From DAHUYF01 sp052143095 (GTDB lineage: Bacteria > Pseudomonadota > Alphaproteobacteria > ATCC43930 > CGMCC-115725), in assembly GCA_052143095.1 (NCBI GenBank), contig JBKQTR010000269.1:1-64000 (forward strand): DNA of 64,000 nt, read 5' to 3'. The translations under genes were made by a program, and so were the position numbers. Positions 23,856-32,946 of this stretch are shown piece by piece. Below the pieces are notes generated by a model. The model did not search any database and was not told where the DNA came from. It saw nothing but the letters and a program-made list of their open reading frames with translations. Position 1 is the stretch's first letter, and every line of letters begins with the position of its first letter.

Positions 23856-23945
23856 ATATTCTTTCCGGGTCCAAGCGATGGGGCCGACATAACACTCGGT
23901 TATCGCCGAATCCGAGAAAAAGTTCCGACGAAGGCGAGCCTGCCG

Positions 23946-24974
23946 TTAGCCTGGCACCGCCTGGGCCGGCAGCGGCGCCTGGGGGCCATGGCCGAAGCGC
24001 TCGAGATCCCGCCGCAGCGCACCGGCGCAATCGAAGCCGGCAACGAAGCCCGGGGTGTTCTCCGCAAGACGGCCCAGAGCAATCCACCCGTTCCACTGGT
24101 CGGGATGCCGCCGCACGAAGGGCTCCAGCATCGCGGCATAGGCGCGGACGGCCGCGGAATAGGGCGGCTCGTCGCTGCCGCCGACATCCAGCGGCTGCCC
24201 GATCGACACCTCGTAGCTGCCGTCCTCGTGCCGCACCGCGGTGATCGGCAAGAGCGGCGCGCCGGAGGTCCGGGCGAGATGGACGGGTCCGGTCGCCACG
24301 CGCAGCCGGCCCTGAAGGAACTTGGTGTCGAGCGTACGGCGGCCGGTTTCGGCGACGGTGATCGAGACGATCTCGTTGCCGGCGAGCCGCTCGCGCAGCG
24401 TCTTGAGCGCGGCGCTCGCATCGTTGTTCTCGATCACGACGCGCTCGGCCAGAAACCGGTTCTCGACCGCCGTCCACAGCGGGTTGAGGAACCGGATGCC
24501 AAATGGCGAAACCGAGAAGCCATGTTCGGGCCGGGAGAGGTGGATCGCGGCGAACCCGGCCTGGCGGAGCGCCAGGGGGACGATGAGCGGACGGTAGACA
24601 AAATCGCTGATCCACAGGATGGCGCCGCTGCCACGGCGCAAGGCGGCGGCGAGAGTGTCGAGCCCCTGCATATGGATGCGGGGCCGCCAGCCGCGACCGG
24701 GACGGTGGAGCGCGAGGATCTGCAGCGTCATCTCCAGCGACCGGGTCTGCCACAGCTGATAGAGCTGCGAGGCCTGTTGGGGGGTTACGTCATCGGCAAG
24801 GAGGTGGGCCATGATGAGCTCGGTCGTGCCGGGATGATCGTTCCGCCGCCCTCGCCACTGCCGGAGGACCCGGGCGAGCGGCCAGAGCTGCTCGACCGGC
24901 GCGAGCCAACTGGCATTCAGCAAGGCCAGCAGCCTTACTGACTCGTAGAGATCGCCCGATATCCGTAGCCGCAT
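23946..24974 (-). CDS. lysophospholipid/lipid A acyltransferase-like protein
   Basis: The 342-residue protein resembles LpxL/HtrB-type acyltransferases in overall order: an N-terminal helix region, ALRRGSGAILWISDFVYRPL (about 139-158), PLALRQAGFAAIHLSRPEHG, VVIENNDASAALKTLRERLA, VSITVAETGRRTLDTKFLQG and a C-terminal acceptor domain. The catalytic H-x4-D/E expected after GAILW is not visible; the place reads ISDFVYR. It may be an inactive relative, or use other residues. The ATG at 24972-24974 follows AAGGAG. It starts upstream of the ligase gene with a 90-base gap, so the two probably form an operon. Confidence 0.7.
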   Translation of the reverse strand: MRLRISGDLYESVRLLALLNASWLAPVEQLWPLARVLRQWRGRRNDHPGTTELIMAHLLADDVTPQQASQLYQLWQTRSLEMTLQILALHRPGRGWRPRIHMQGLDTLAAALRRGSGAILWISDFVYRPLIVPLALRQAGFAAIHLSRPEHGFSVSPFGIRFLNPLWTAVENRFLAERVVIENNDASAALKTLRERLAGNEIVSITVAETGRRTLDTKFLQGRLRVATGPVHLARTSGAPLLPITAVRHEDGSYEVSIGQPLDVGGSDEPPYSAAVRAYAAMLEPFVRRHPDQWNGWIALGRLAENTPGFVAGFDCAGALRRDLERFGHGPQAPLPAQAVPG

Positions 24975-25314
24975 TCTCGCTCCTTGCGATCTCTCCCGAC
25001 GAGGCAGGGCGGCGCCCCCTGGTCGCTGCCTGTACGAAGCGTCTGTTACCGCCGCCCGGCCACGAAGGTTCCCGCCCAGACCGCCAAAAATCACAGCGAT
25101 TGCGCCCGCGACAGTCGTTTCCCGGCGGCGCGGCCGCGTCGCGTTCAGGGCGTAGAGACAGGCCCTAAATTGCTCTATCAGTTGACGAAATCGCGATTTT
25201 GTGGCATTTTTTGTCCTCTGGAGTGGGACAATCTCCGATCAAAATTGTTCGCCTTGCGAGAACTCGGATGCCGATGCCGATCGGAACCGGTTCGGGGCCA
25301 CAGGGTGAGGAACG
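24975..25314. other. divergent promoter region with perfect palindrome
   Basis: This 340-base gap separates the acyltransferase (minus) and GMC oxidoreductase (plus) genes. No gene is seen. It contains the perfect 12-base palindrome AAATCGCGATTT at 25188-25199 in an AT-richer stretch, where promoters for the plus-strand genes are expected. Confidence 0.5.
25188..25199. promoter_or_regulatory. AAATCGCGATTT palindrome
   Basis: A perfect 12-base inverted repeat lies 116 bases upstream of the GMC oxidoreductase start, directly after a TTGAC sequence (25183-25187) that could be a -35. It may be an operator for a dimeric repressor. Confidence 0.4.
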
Positions 25315-27006
25315 TTGTTCATCGACGGGCGCGGCATTCCGCCGGACAGCATCATCGACAGCGACATCTGCATCATCGGCGCGGGCGCCGCAGGCATCGC
25401 TCTTGCCCGGCAATTCGCGGCGTCGGATCTGCGGGTATGCCTGCTGGAGAGCGGCGGGCTCGATGCCGACGCTGCCGCCCAAGCGCTGGCCGAGGGCGAC
25501 AGCGTCGGCACACTCTATTCGCCGCTTGAAGCGGCTCAGCTGCGCTTTTTCGGCGGCAACACCAATGCTTGGGGCGGCTGGTTCCGCGGCTTTGACGACA
25601 TCGATTTCCGCCCCCGCGCCTGGGTGGAGGCGAGCGGCTGGCCGTTCGACGGGCGGGCGCTCGCGCCCTATGCCGAGCGCGTGCAGGCGATCTGCGACGT
25701 GCCTTGGGGCGACGACGGCGATCAATCTCTCGCCGCCATCGCCAATCCGCGCGCCCGGCTCATTCCCTTCGATCCCGCGCGCGTGGAATCGGCGTTCTAC
25801 CGCTTCAGCCCGCCGACGCGGTTCGGCAGGGTCTACCGGCGGCAAATCAAACGCTCCCGCGCCATTACATGCGTGATCAACGCGCATGCCTTGAAGGTCG
25901 AGACGACGCCGGACACAAGGCGAGTCACCGGGATCGAGGTCGGATGCCTCGCGGGCAGCCGGCTCAAAGTGACGGGGCGGGTCTTCATCCTCGCCGCCGG
26001 CGCGATCGAGAATGCGCGCCTGCTGCTGCTGTCGAACGATCGGGCGCCGGCGGGCCTCGGCAATGCGCATGATCAGGTCGGCCGCTATTTCATGGACCAC
26101 CCGCATACACGCCGCGCGCTGCTGCCGGGACCGCGGCAGTTCCCGTTCGGGCTTTACGGCCTGGCTTTCAGGGATCGGGGAGTTGCCGCCGGCCTCTCGA
26201 TCACCGCCGCCGCGCAGCGGGTGGAAAAAATGCTGAACTACAAGGCGAGCATCTATCCCATCTTCTATGGCGAGGGCTCGCCGAGCTGGGAAGGCTTCCG
26301 GAATTTCGCGCTGAAGCTCAGCCGCAAATGGGGCGCCGATCCCTACGACCGCGGGCGGCTGCCCTTCGTGCCCAAGACCACGGGACCGAGGCAAGTCGCG
26401 GCGATGCTCGGCCGTCCCGACAAGGTCGTACTCGGCGCGCTGGCGCAGGCCAGCAAGTCCGAGCGGCTGGCGAGCGGGCTGGTGCTCGAGAGCAGGCTCG
26501 AGCAGGCGCCCAACCGGGCGAGCCGCGTGACGCTTCAGGACGGGCGCGATGCCTTCGGACTGCCGCGCGCACGGGTCGATTGGCGGCTGCTGCCGATCGA
26601 TCGGCACAGCGCGCTGCGTGCGGAGGACATCATCGACGCCGAGCTGCAGCGGATCGGTATCGGGCGGCTGGCGCCGCTGGCGCCCGAGGAGCGCGACCAA
26701 TGGCCCGCCGAGTTTGCCGGGGGCTGGCATCAGATCGGCACGACGCGGATCCATGCCGATCCGCGCTGCGGCGTGGTCGATGCGAACTGCCAAGTGCATG
26801 GCGTCGGAAATTTGTTCATCGCCGGCGCTTCGGTCTTCCCGACCGGCGGGTCGGTGTCGCCGATGCCGACGCTCCTCGCGCTCGCGCTCCGGCTGGCGGA
26901 CCACGTTCAGGAGATCCTGCGACGGCCGCTCGCCGGAAGCAGCCGGCCAGCCCCGGCCCGCGCCATGGGATCCGTCGGTTCCGGAGGCGGGCAGGATGCC
27001 GGCTGA
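25315..27006 (+). CDS. GMC-family flavin oxidoreductase
   Basis: The 563-residue enzyme has the FAD-binding start DICIIGAGAAGIALARQF (about 18-35), FFGGNTNAWGGWFRGFDDID typical of the GMC alcohol/sugar oxidase group, RVFILAAGAIENARLLLLS, and the C-terminal GWHQIGTTRIHADPRCGVVD and NLFIAGASVFPTGGSVSPMP, which carries the catalytic His region. It oxidises an alcohol, possibly a sugar hydroxyl. The TTG at 25315-25317 follows GAGGA. It is followed 91 bases later by a glycosyltransferase gene, so both probably act on the same surface glycan or glycolipid. Confidence 0.88.
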   Translation: MFIDGRGIPPDSIIDSDICIIGAGAAGIALARQFAASDLRVCLLESGGLDADAAAQALAEGDSVGTLYSPLEAAQLRFFGGNTNAWGGWFRGFDDIDFRPRAWVEASGWPFDGRALAPYAERVQAICDVPWGDDGDQSLAAIANPRARLIPFDPARVESAFYRFSPPTRFGRVYRRQIKRSRAITCVINAHALKVETTPDTRRVTGIEVGCLAGSRLKVTGRVFILAAGAIENARLLLLSNDRAPAGLGNAHDQVGRYFMDHPHTRRALLPGPRQFPFGLYGLAFRDRGVAAGLSITAAAQRVEKMLNYKASIYPIFYGEGSPSWEGFRNFALKLSRKWGADPYDRGRLPFVPKTTGPRQVAAMLGRPDKVVLGALAQASKSERLASGLVLESRLEQAPNRASRVTLQDGRDAFGLPRARVDWRLLPIDRHSALRAEDIIDAELQRIGIGRLAPLAPEERDQWPAEFAGGWHQIGTTRIHADPRCGVVDANCQVHGVGNLFIAGASVFPTGGSVSPMPTLLALALRLADHVQEILRRPLAGSSRPAPARAMGSVGSGGGQDAG

Positions 27007-27097
27007 GCGCGTATCTTTCCGTCACCCGCGGCGCAAGTTTGGCGGGCGCCGCGGTTCGCTCGCTATGGTTGTCGCACCCTAGAAGGAGCCTTGGACG

Positions 27098-28285
27098 GTG
27101 AGCCCGGCCGCCGCATCTCCCCTGGTCTTCGCCTGGAGCCAGTTCGGCCCCTACCACATGGATCGCTGCGAGGCGCTGGCGCAAGCGCTGGCGGGACGGC
27201 GCGAGGTCATCGGCCTCGAGCTCGTCAGCCATGGCGAGGTCTATGACTGGGCGCCCGCCGGCGCGGGACAGGCCTTTCGCAAGCGGACGCTGTTCCCCGG
27301 CAAACGCCTGTCGCAGGTGTCGATGGCGCGGCAATTCGCGGCGCTGCTGCAGGCCTGCCTCGGTACCCGAGCGAAGCACGTCTTTCTCTGCGACTACTAT
27401 CTGCCGCACATCGTGCTGACGGCGCTGCTGCTGCGGCTGTGCGGGCGCCGCGTGATCATCATGCAGGATTCGAAATTCGACGATAAGCCGCGGTCGCTGT
27501 GGCGGGAGCTGGCGAAGGCGCTGCTCTATGCGCCCTACAACGCCGCCTTCGTCGGCGGCAGCCGCTCGAAGCGCTACCTCGAATTCCTCGGCATGCCGGC
27601 CGAGCGCGTCGTCATCGGCTACGATACGGTGTCCCTGCAGCGCCTTGTCCGCCTCGCCGGTAGCGATCCCGCGCCGCATGGGACGGCCTATGCCGAGCGC
27701 CATTTCACGGTGATCGCGCGCTTCGTGCCGCAGAAGAACCTGGAACTGGCGCTCGACGCCTACGTGGCTTATCGCCGACGCAGCGCGCAGCCGCCGCGCG
27801 AGCTGCGCCTGTGCGGCGCGGGTCCGCTCGAGGGTGCGCTGAGGGGCAGCGTCGCGCGCCACGGCATCGAGGGCGTGCGCTTCTGCGGCTGGCTCGACGA
27901 GGCCGCGGTGGCGCGCATGCTGGCGTCGAGCCTGGCGCTCATCCTGCCCAGCGTCGAGGAGCCGTTCGGGCTCGTGGTCAACGAGGCGATAGCCTTGGGC
28001 GTGCCGGTGCTGGTCTCCGAGAATTGCGGCGCGCGCGACCTGCTGGTGCGCAACGGCGTCAACGGCTACGTCATCGAGCCGGACAACGCCGAGGGCCTTG
28101 CCGGTTTCATGGGAGAGCTCGCCGGCGACGAGGCGGGGTGGCGGCGGCTCGCAGAGAATACGCAGTTGTTCCGGCCGCTGGCGGACACCGCCGCTTTCGT
28201 CGTGGGCGTCGAAAAGTTGCTCTCCCATCTCGATCAGCGGAGCCGCGAGCAGCCGGCGCAGGGCTCCGCCGCGCCCGCCGCCTGA
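27098..28285 (+). CDS. glycosyltransferase family 4 protein
   Basis: The 395-residue protein has a GT-B fold. The C-terminal nucleotide-sugar site is RFVPQKNLELALDAYVAY, then LRLCGAGPLEG, VRFCGWLDEAAVARMLASS and the EX7E-type block LPSVEEPFGLVVNEAIALGV followed by VSENCGARDLL. It would transfer a sugar from a nucleotide donor to an acceptor in the cytoplasm. The GTG at 27098-27100 has AAGGAG about ten bases upstream. It follows the GMC oxidoreductase in the same direction and ends 14 bases from the convergent outer-membrane protein gene. Confidence 0.9.
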   Translation: MSPAAASPLVFAWSQFGPYHMDRCEALAQALAGRREVIGLELVSHGEVYDWAPAGAGQAFRKRTLFPGKRLSQVSMARQFAALLQACLGTRAKHVFLCDYYLPHIVLTALLLRLCGRRVIIMQDSKFDDKPRSLWRELAKALLYAPYNAAFVGGSRSKRYLEFLGMPAERVVIGYDTVSLQRLVRLAGSDPAPHGTAYAERHFTVIARFVPQKNLELALDAYVAYRRRSAQPPRELRLCGAGPLEGALRGSVARHGIEGVRFCGWLDEAAVARMLASSLALILPSVEEPFGLVVNEAIALGVPVLVSENCGARDLLVRNGVNGYVIEPDNAEGLAGFMGELAGDEAGWRRLAENTQLFRPLADTAAFVVGVEKLLSHLDQRSREQPAQGSAAPAA

Positions 28286-28299
28286 GCGGAGCGTCTGGT

Positions 28300-29082
28300 C
28301 TAGTAGTGGATTTCGTATTCCGCCTGCCAGCGCACCGTCACCGCGGGCACGCTGGCGGTGAGACCGAAGAGCACGCCACCATTCCATTCCAGCGAGCCCG
28401 GCCCGATGTCGAAGATCTTGCCGAAAAGCTGCGGCCCGGCGCGCTCGTCCTGCTGGCCCCAGCGGTCGAAATGGCCGAAGGCGCCGGGCGTGCCATAGAT
28501 CTGGATCCCCGGCTCGACCGCGACATGGCGGCCGAACTGCATCTCCCAGGCGTCGATGCGCGTCTCGGCGGCGTAGATGAAGATCGGCCGGCCCGCGGCA
28601 TGGTCGCCGAGATCCTTCTCGACGAAGAGATTAAGCGTCGTGCTGGCGCCCCAGAAATCCTTGCGCAAGAGCGGACCGAAGGTGGTTTCGCTCGGCGTTC
28701 CCCCCACCGCGGCTCGGCCGTATTCGGCAAAGAAACCGGCATCGAGCCAGTACTCGCCGCGCTCGGTGAATTGGAACAAATTCTCGAAGGTGAGCTGATT
28801 GAAATTCGTCGACTGGCCGCCGCCCGGCGCACGGTCGAATTCCAGCTCCAGCTCGGTCTGCCACCAACGGGTGAGACCGTATTCGACGTCCTGGGTGTAG
28901 CTCTGCTCGCTGCTCTTGTCTCGGTTCCCATCGAAGCCGAGATCGCCGACAGTCTCGAGCTCCAATACACCCTGGTTGACGTCCGGCGTGAAGATCTTGA
29001 AATCCGCCGCGGCCGGGGCGGACGCCAGGAGCGACAGCGACGCGCTCACGGCGGCCGCGGCGGTCCATTGTGTCGCGCTCAA
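28300..29082 (-). CDS. predicted outer-membrane beta-barrel protein near iron genes
   Basis: The 260-residue protein has a signal peptide ending in APAAA, then DFKIFTPDVNQGVLELETVG and repeated amphipathic strands ending in the aromatic terminus RWQAEYEIHY, as expected for a small outer-membrane barrel. I recognise the DFKIFTPDVNQG start as a recurring hypothetical protein but know no function. I chose the TTG at 29080-29082 because GGAGGAAGGA directly precedes it; the longer frame lacks a signal at its start. It is divergent from a Fur-box TonB receptor gene, which suggests a part in metal uptake. Confidence 0.7.
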   Translation of the reverse strand: MSATQWTAAAAVSASLSLLASAPAAADFKIFTPDVNQGVLELETVGDLGFDGNRDKSSEQSYTQDVEYGLTRWWQTELELEFDRAPGGGQSTNFNQLTFENLFQFTERGEYWLDAGFFAEYGRAAVGGTPSETTFGPLLRKDFWGASTTLNLFVEKDLGDHAAGRPIFIYAAETRIDAWEMQFGRHVAVEPGIQIYGTPGAFGHFDRWGQQDERAGPQLFGKIFDIGPGSLEWNGGVLFGLTASVPAVTVRWQAEYEIHY

Positions 29083-29221
29083 TCCTTCCTCCCCTGGTCG
29101 TCCGTCTAACCGGCTTCTTAGGGATTCAATACCGCCCCCGAGGACGCCGGCCGCATTATGGGGCCCAAACAGGGCCTGTGCGCCGCTCTCTATTGATTCG
29201 CGGCTGATCCCCGCTTTTCTC

Positions 29222-29243
29222 TTGCGAATGATACGCAATAGCA
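29222..29243. promoter_or_regulatory. Fur-like box upstream of TonB receptor
   Basis: The site reads TTGCGAATGATACGCAATAG followed by CA. It matches the reverse-oriented site at 32947-32968 in 19 of 22 bases and resembles alphaproteobacterial Fur sites (TGCAAATGATT-type). It lies 44-65 bases before the receptor ATG. Confidence 0.65.
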
Positions 29244-29286
29244 ATAATAAGAAGGCGATCGCTACGATGCCACAGGGGGGCAGGGG

Positions 29287-31653
29287 ATGGGGGAGCTCAA
29301 GCGGTTACGCGGCCGTTTCGGGCTCGCCGCGGTGGCCGTGCTGGTGTCGGTCCTGGCCTGCGTCGCGCCGGGTCGCGCCGATCCGACGGCGGTAAGCGGG
29401 TCTGTCACCGATGTCTTTGGCCAGCCGCTCGCGGGGGTGGAGGTCGAGCTGCGCGGCACCGGCGGCAGCGCGCCGCTCGCTCATGCCGTCAGCGATGCGC
29501 AGGGCCGCTTCAGCCTCAGGCCGGTCGAGCCGGGCGACTATGTGCTGGTCGCGCGCAAGGCCGGGTTCGCGCCCGCCGCCGATCCCGTCGTCTTGCCGGT
29601 GGCGCCGGACAAGAAGCTGTCGCTGGCGCTCGCCCCGGAGGAGTTGGAGACCGTCACCGTGGAGGCGCCGCGGCTCGGCGGGCCCAGCGTGTCGCCGAGC
29701 GGCGCCAATCAATACACGGTGACGGCGCAGGACATCGACGCTCTGCCGGCGGGCGCCAACACCGCCCTGACCGACGTGCTGGCGCAGATGCCGGGCGTCG
29801 CCATCGACCAGAACCAGCAGATCCACATCCGCAACACCGAAGGGCCGCAGTTCCAGTATCAGATCAACGGCGTGCTGGTGCCGCTCGACATCAACACCAA
29901 CCCGCCCTTCCTGTCGATGATCAATCCGCTGTTCATCAAGCAGGTCAATCTGCTCGATGGCATCCTGCCCGCGCGCTATAGCTACGCCACCGGCGGCGTC
30001 GTCGAGATCGAGACCAAGGACGGCTGCGAGCAGCCCGGCGGCAGCGTCACGATCTTCGGCGGACAGCGCGGGACGTTTCAGCCGAGCGTGCAGTATGGCG
30101 GCTGCGCCGGCAAGCTCAGCTACTACGTCAGCACGCTCTACAGCCAGAGCAACACCGCCTTCAGCTCCGCCACGCCGGGGCCGGATGCGATCCATGACTG
30201 GACCAATCAGGGGCAGGGCTTCGGCTTCTTTTCCTACGCGCTCGACGCCTACACCAGGCTGAGCGTCATCGCGTCTGCCGCCGGCAGCAACAACCAGCTG
30301 CCGAACGTGCCGGACCTGACGCCGCAATTCACTCTGGCCGGCGCCGGCGCTCTGCCCTCGTCCGAGATCAACTCCTACCTCAATTTCCGCGATTACCTCA
30401 CCATCGTCGCGCTCAAAGGCACGCCCTATCAGGATCTGTCGTATCAACTCGCCTATGCCGCGCATTCCATTTCCGAGAGCTTCAGGCCCGACAATGCCGG
30501 CGAGCTCATCTACCAGGGCGTGGCGTCGACCGCCTCGCACAACGATCTCGACAACACGCTGCAAGGTGACCTTACCTGGAAGCGCGGCGCGCACACGCTC
30601 GACACCGGCTTCTATCTCGGTGTCTACCGCGTCATCGCCGATGACAGCTCGCTGGTCTTCCCCGTCGACGCCACCACCGGCGCGCAGACCAGCGACACGC
30701 CGATCTCGGTCGTCAACAACGCCCGCGCCACCAACATCGTCTCGGGGCTCTACATCAACGACCTCTGGCAGATCGACGACCGGCTGCGCGCCAATCTCGG
30801 CCTGCGCTTCGACGATCTCACCGGCTTCACCAGCCGCAAGCAGATCGATCCCACGGCCAACCTCTCCTGGCTCGTCACCCCCGACACGACGCTCCATGGC
30901 GGCGTCGCCCGCTACATGCAGGTGCCGAGCTTTCAGGGCATCTCTCCCACCGCCTCGGCCGCCTTCGCCGGCACCACCGCCGCGGGGCCTGCCGGCATCG
31001 CTACGCCGCTGACCGAGGATGACTACGAGGTGGATGTCGGCGCAGTCCATCGCCTCACCCCCACGCTTACCGTCTCCGAGGACAATTTCTACGAGGTCAC
31101 GCACGACTATCTCGACACCGGCCAGTTCGGCGTCGTGCCGATCTTTGCCCCGTTCAACTATGCGCACGGCTATATCTGGGGCAGCGAGCTCGCGCTCAAC
31201 TACAAGGGCGATTCGCTGTCCGCCTATGCCAATCTGACGGTCGGCAGGAACTGGCAGAAGGGCGTGTCGACCGGCCAGTTCAACTTTTCGCCGGCCGAGC
31301 TCGCCTTTATCGACAGCCAATACATCGTGCTCGATCACCAGCCGTTGTTCGGCGCTTCCACCGGCGCGACCTATGACTGGAAGCCCTACAGCTTCAGCGT
31401 TGACGCGGTCTACAGCAGCGGCTTGCGCGCCGGCTTCGCCGACGAGCAGCCGCTGCCCCCGGTCATCCAGGTCAATCTCAGCGCGCAGCGCGCGTTCACG
31501 ATCCCGGGCATCGGCGAGGTGGTCGATCGGCTCATCCTGCTCAACATCCTTGACCGGGTAAATCCGATCCGGCCGGCGGAGGGTATCGGCATCTTCCAAT
31601 CGGCCTACGGTCCGCGCTTCACCATCTTCAACTCGCTGACCATCCCGTTTTGA
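29287..31653 (+). CDS. TonB-dependent receptor with N-terminal carboxypeptidase-regulatory-like domain
   Basis: The 788-residue receptor has a signal peptide to about residue 35 (VLACVAPGRADPT), a CarboxypepD_reg-like domain at about 38-115 (SGSVTDVFGQPLAGVEVELR, GRFSLRPVEPGDYVLVARKA), a plug (YTVTAQDIDALPAGANTALT, then HIRNTEGPQFQYQINGVLVP and YSYATGGVVEIETKDG) and a barrel ending FNSLTIPF. The Fur-like box directly upstream and the FTR1 and cupredoxin genes that follow suggest iron or haem as ligand. The ATG at 29287 follows the GGGG-rich GGCAGGGG site. Confidence 0.92.
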   Translation: MGELKRLRGRFGLAAVAVLVSVLACVAPGRADPTAVSGSVTDVFGQPLAGVEVELRGTGGSAPLAHAVSDAQGRFSLRPVEPGDYVLVARKAGFAPAADPVVLPVAPDKKLSLALAPEELETVTVEAPRLGGPSVSPSGANQYTVTAQDIDALPAGANTALTDVLAQMPGVAIDQNQQIHIRNTEGPQFQYQINGVLVPLDINTNPPFLSMINPLFIKQVNLLDGILPARYSYATGGVVEIETKDGCEQPGGSVTIFGGQRGTFQPSVQYGGCAGKLSYYVSTLYSQSNTAFSSATPGPDAIHDWTNQGQGFGFFSYALDAYTRLSVIASAAGSNNQLPNVPDLTPQFTLAGAGALPSSEINSYLNFRDYLTIVALKGTPYQDLSYQLAYAAHSISESFRPDNAGELIYQGVASTASHNDLDNTLQGDLTWKRGAHTLDTGFYLGVYRVIADDSSLVFPVDATTGAQTSDTPISVVNNARATNIVSGLYINDLWQIDDRLRANLGLRFDDLTGFTSRKQIDPTANLSWLVTPDTTLHGGVARYMQVPSFQGISPTASAAFAGTTAAGPAGIATPLTEDDYEVDVGAVHRLTPTLTVSEDNFYEVTHDYLDTGQFGVVPIFAPFNYAHGYIWGSELALNYKGDSLSAYANLTVGRNWQKGVSTGQFNFSPAELAFIDSQYIVLDHQPLFGASTGATYDWKPYSFSVDAVYSSGLRAGFADEQPLPPVIQVNLSAQRAFTIPGIGEVVDRLILLNILDRVNPIRPAEGIGIFQSAYGPRFTIFNSLTIPF

Positions 31654-31735
31654 GGCGAAGCGGAAAATTCGGATGGCGCAAAAGCGCAGGCGCGTCTTGG
31701 AAGAGCGCTCCGATGCCCGCGAATGACCGGCTAAA

Positions 31736-32578
31736 TCACGATGTCGCGTGCCGCGCCGCCGTGTCTAGTCGCGGCGGGCGGCGTCCCAGGAGGCGCGTCA
31801 GCGAGCCGATGACGACCAGGGTTGCGATATAGAAGACGAGCTGAATGCCGGCAGGCTGTGCGGTATAGCCGAGCAGGACATGCAGCAGCTGGCCGAGCAG
31901 GCTGCGCTCGCTGAGCAGAGCCGAGGTGTCCCAGACATTGTTGCCGAGCGCCGGCAGGATGTCGGCCTGAAGCAGGAAGGCGGCACCTTGCGATGCCATT
32001 CCGGCGGCCAGGAAAAGAATGAGCCAGCTGGTCACCGTGAAGAGATGGCGCAGCGGAATGGTCAGCAGGCCCAAGTAGATTGCGGCCCCGGCGCCAACGC
32101 CCAGGGCGAGGCCGAGCGCGCCGCCCACGACCATGCCGGCGGCGCTGCTGCCGCCGGCGACCGCAATGCTGTAGAGGAACAGCACGATCTCCGAGCCTTC
32201 GCGCAGCACCGCGATGCCGACCACCAGCGCCAGCGCGTAGAGCGGCTGCGTGCCCGCCAGCACCTCGCGGCCGACCCGGGTCGCGCTCGCCGCCAATTCA
32301 CGCCCATGCCGGCTCATCCAGATATTGTGCCAGCCCAGCATGGCCACCGCGGCGAACAGGATCGAGGCGTTGAACAGCTCCTGACCGACGCCTTCCACGG
32401 CAGCGGCGATCTCGCTGGCAAAGCCGGCGACGAAAATGGCGCCGAGAATGCCGCCGGCGACGCCGCCGGCGATCCAGAGGTGGCGGCGCGGCACGCCCCG
32501 GCTCGCGGCCAGCACGATGCCGACGACGAGAGCGGCCTCGAGGACCTCGCGGAAGACGATGATCAGGGTCGCGAGCAT
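31736..32578 (-). CDS. FTR1-family iron permease (EfeU-like)
   Basis: The 280-residue protein has seven membrane spans and the two FTR1 iron-ligand motifs: FREVLEAALVVGI at residues 9-21 (REXXE as REVLE) and VLREGSEIVLFLY at about 123-135 (REGSE). Proteins of this family take Fe2+/Fe3+ through the inner membrane. It starts 16 bases after a cupredoxin-like gene in the same direction, which with the Fur-like site in front makes a two-gene iron-uptake operon. EfeO and EfeB proper are absent from the window. It converges on the TonB receptor with an 82-base gap lacking a clear terminator. Confidence 0.92.
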   Translation of the reverse strand: MLATLIIVFREVLEAALVVGIVLAASRGVPRRHLWIAGGVAGGILGAIFVAGFASEIAAAVEGVGQELFNASILFAAVAMLGWHNIWMSRHGRELAASATRVGREVLAGTQPLYALALVVGIAVLREGSEIVLFLYSIAVAGGSSAAGMVVGGALGLALGVGAGAAIYLGLLTIPLRHLFTVTSWLILFLAAGMASQGAAFLLQADILPALGNNVWDTSALLSERSLLGQLLHVLLGYTAQPAGIQLVFYIATLVVIGSLTRLLGRRPPRLDTAARHATS

Positions 32579-32594
32579 GGGCGGGTCCGGGGGC

Positions 32595-32921
32595 TTACTT
32601 CACGACCAGATGGCCGCGGGTTTCGGGATGGAAATCGTCGAAGAATTCATAGCTCCCGGGGTCCAGCGGGCCGACATAAAGCGTGATCTCGCCGCCGGGC
32701 TGGACGACCTTCTCGCGGTGGAACTGGACGCTCTCGAACTCAGACGTGGTCTTGTCCTCGTTGCGGACGATGAGCTTGACCTTGGTCCCGGCGGGAATCT
32801 CGACGGTTTCGGGGACGAAATGATGGTCCCTAATGGCGATGACCACGCCGGCATCCTCGGCGAGCGCGGGCGCCGCCACGACCACCGCCAGAAGCGCCGC
32901 ACCGAGCGCCAAGCGAACCAT
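32595..32921 (-). CDS. periplasmic cupredoxin-domain protein (EfeO/P19-type partner of FTR1)
   Basis: The 108-residue protein has a signal peptide (MVRLALGAALLAVVVAAPALAED) and a cupredoxin_1 domain: VVIAIRDHHFVPETVEIPAG, KVKLIVRNEDKTTSEFES, then LDPGSYEFFDDFHPETRGHL. Conserved ligands are suggested by His in DHHF, Glu in TSEFES and the HPETRGHL end. It probably oxidises or presents iron to the FTR1 permease encoded next. The ATG at 32919-32921 follows GGTGGAG; the upstream ATG at 32937-32939 is an alternative. Confidence 0.85.
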   Translation of the reverse strand: MVRLALGAALLAVVVAAPALAEDAGVVIAIRDHHFVPETVEIPAGTKVKLIVRNEDKTTSEFESVQFHREKVVQPGGEITLYVGPLDPGSYEFFDDFHPETRGHLVVK

Positions 32922-32946
32922 GGACTGCTCCACCCTCATATAACGC

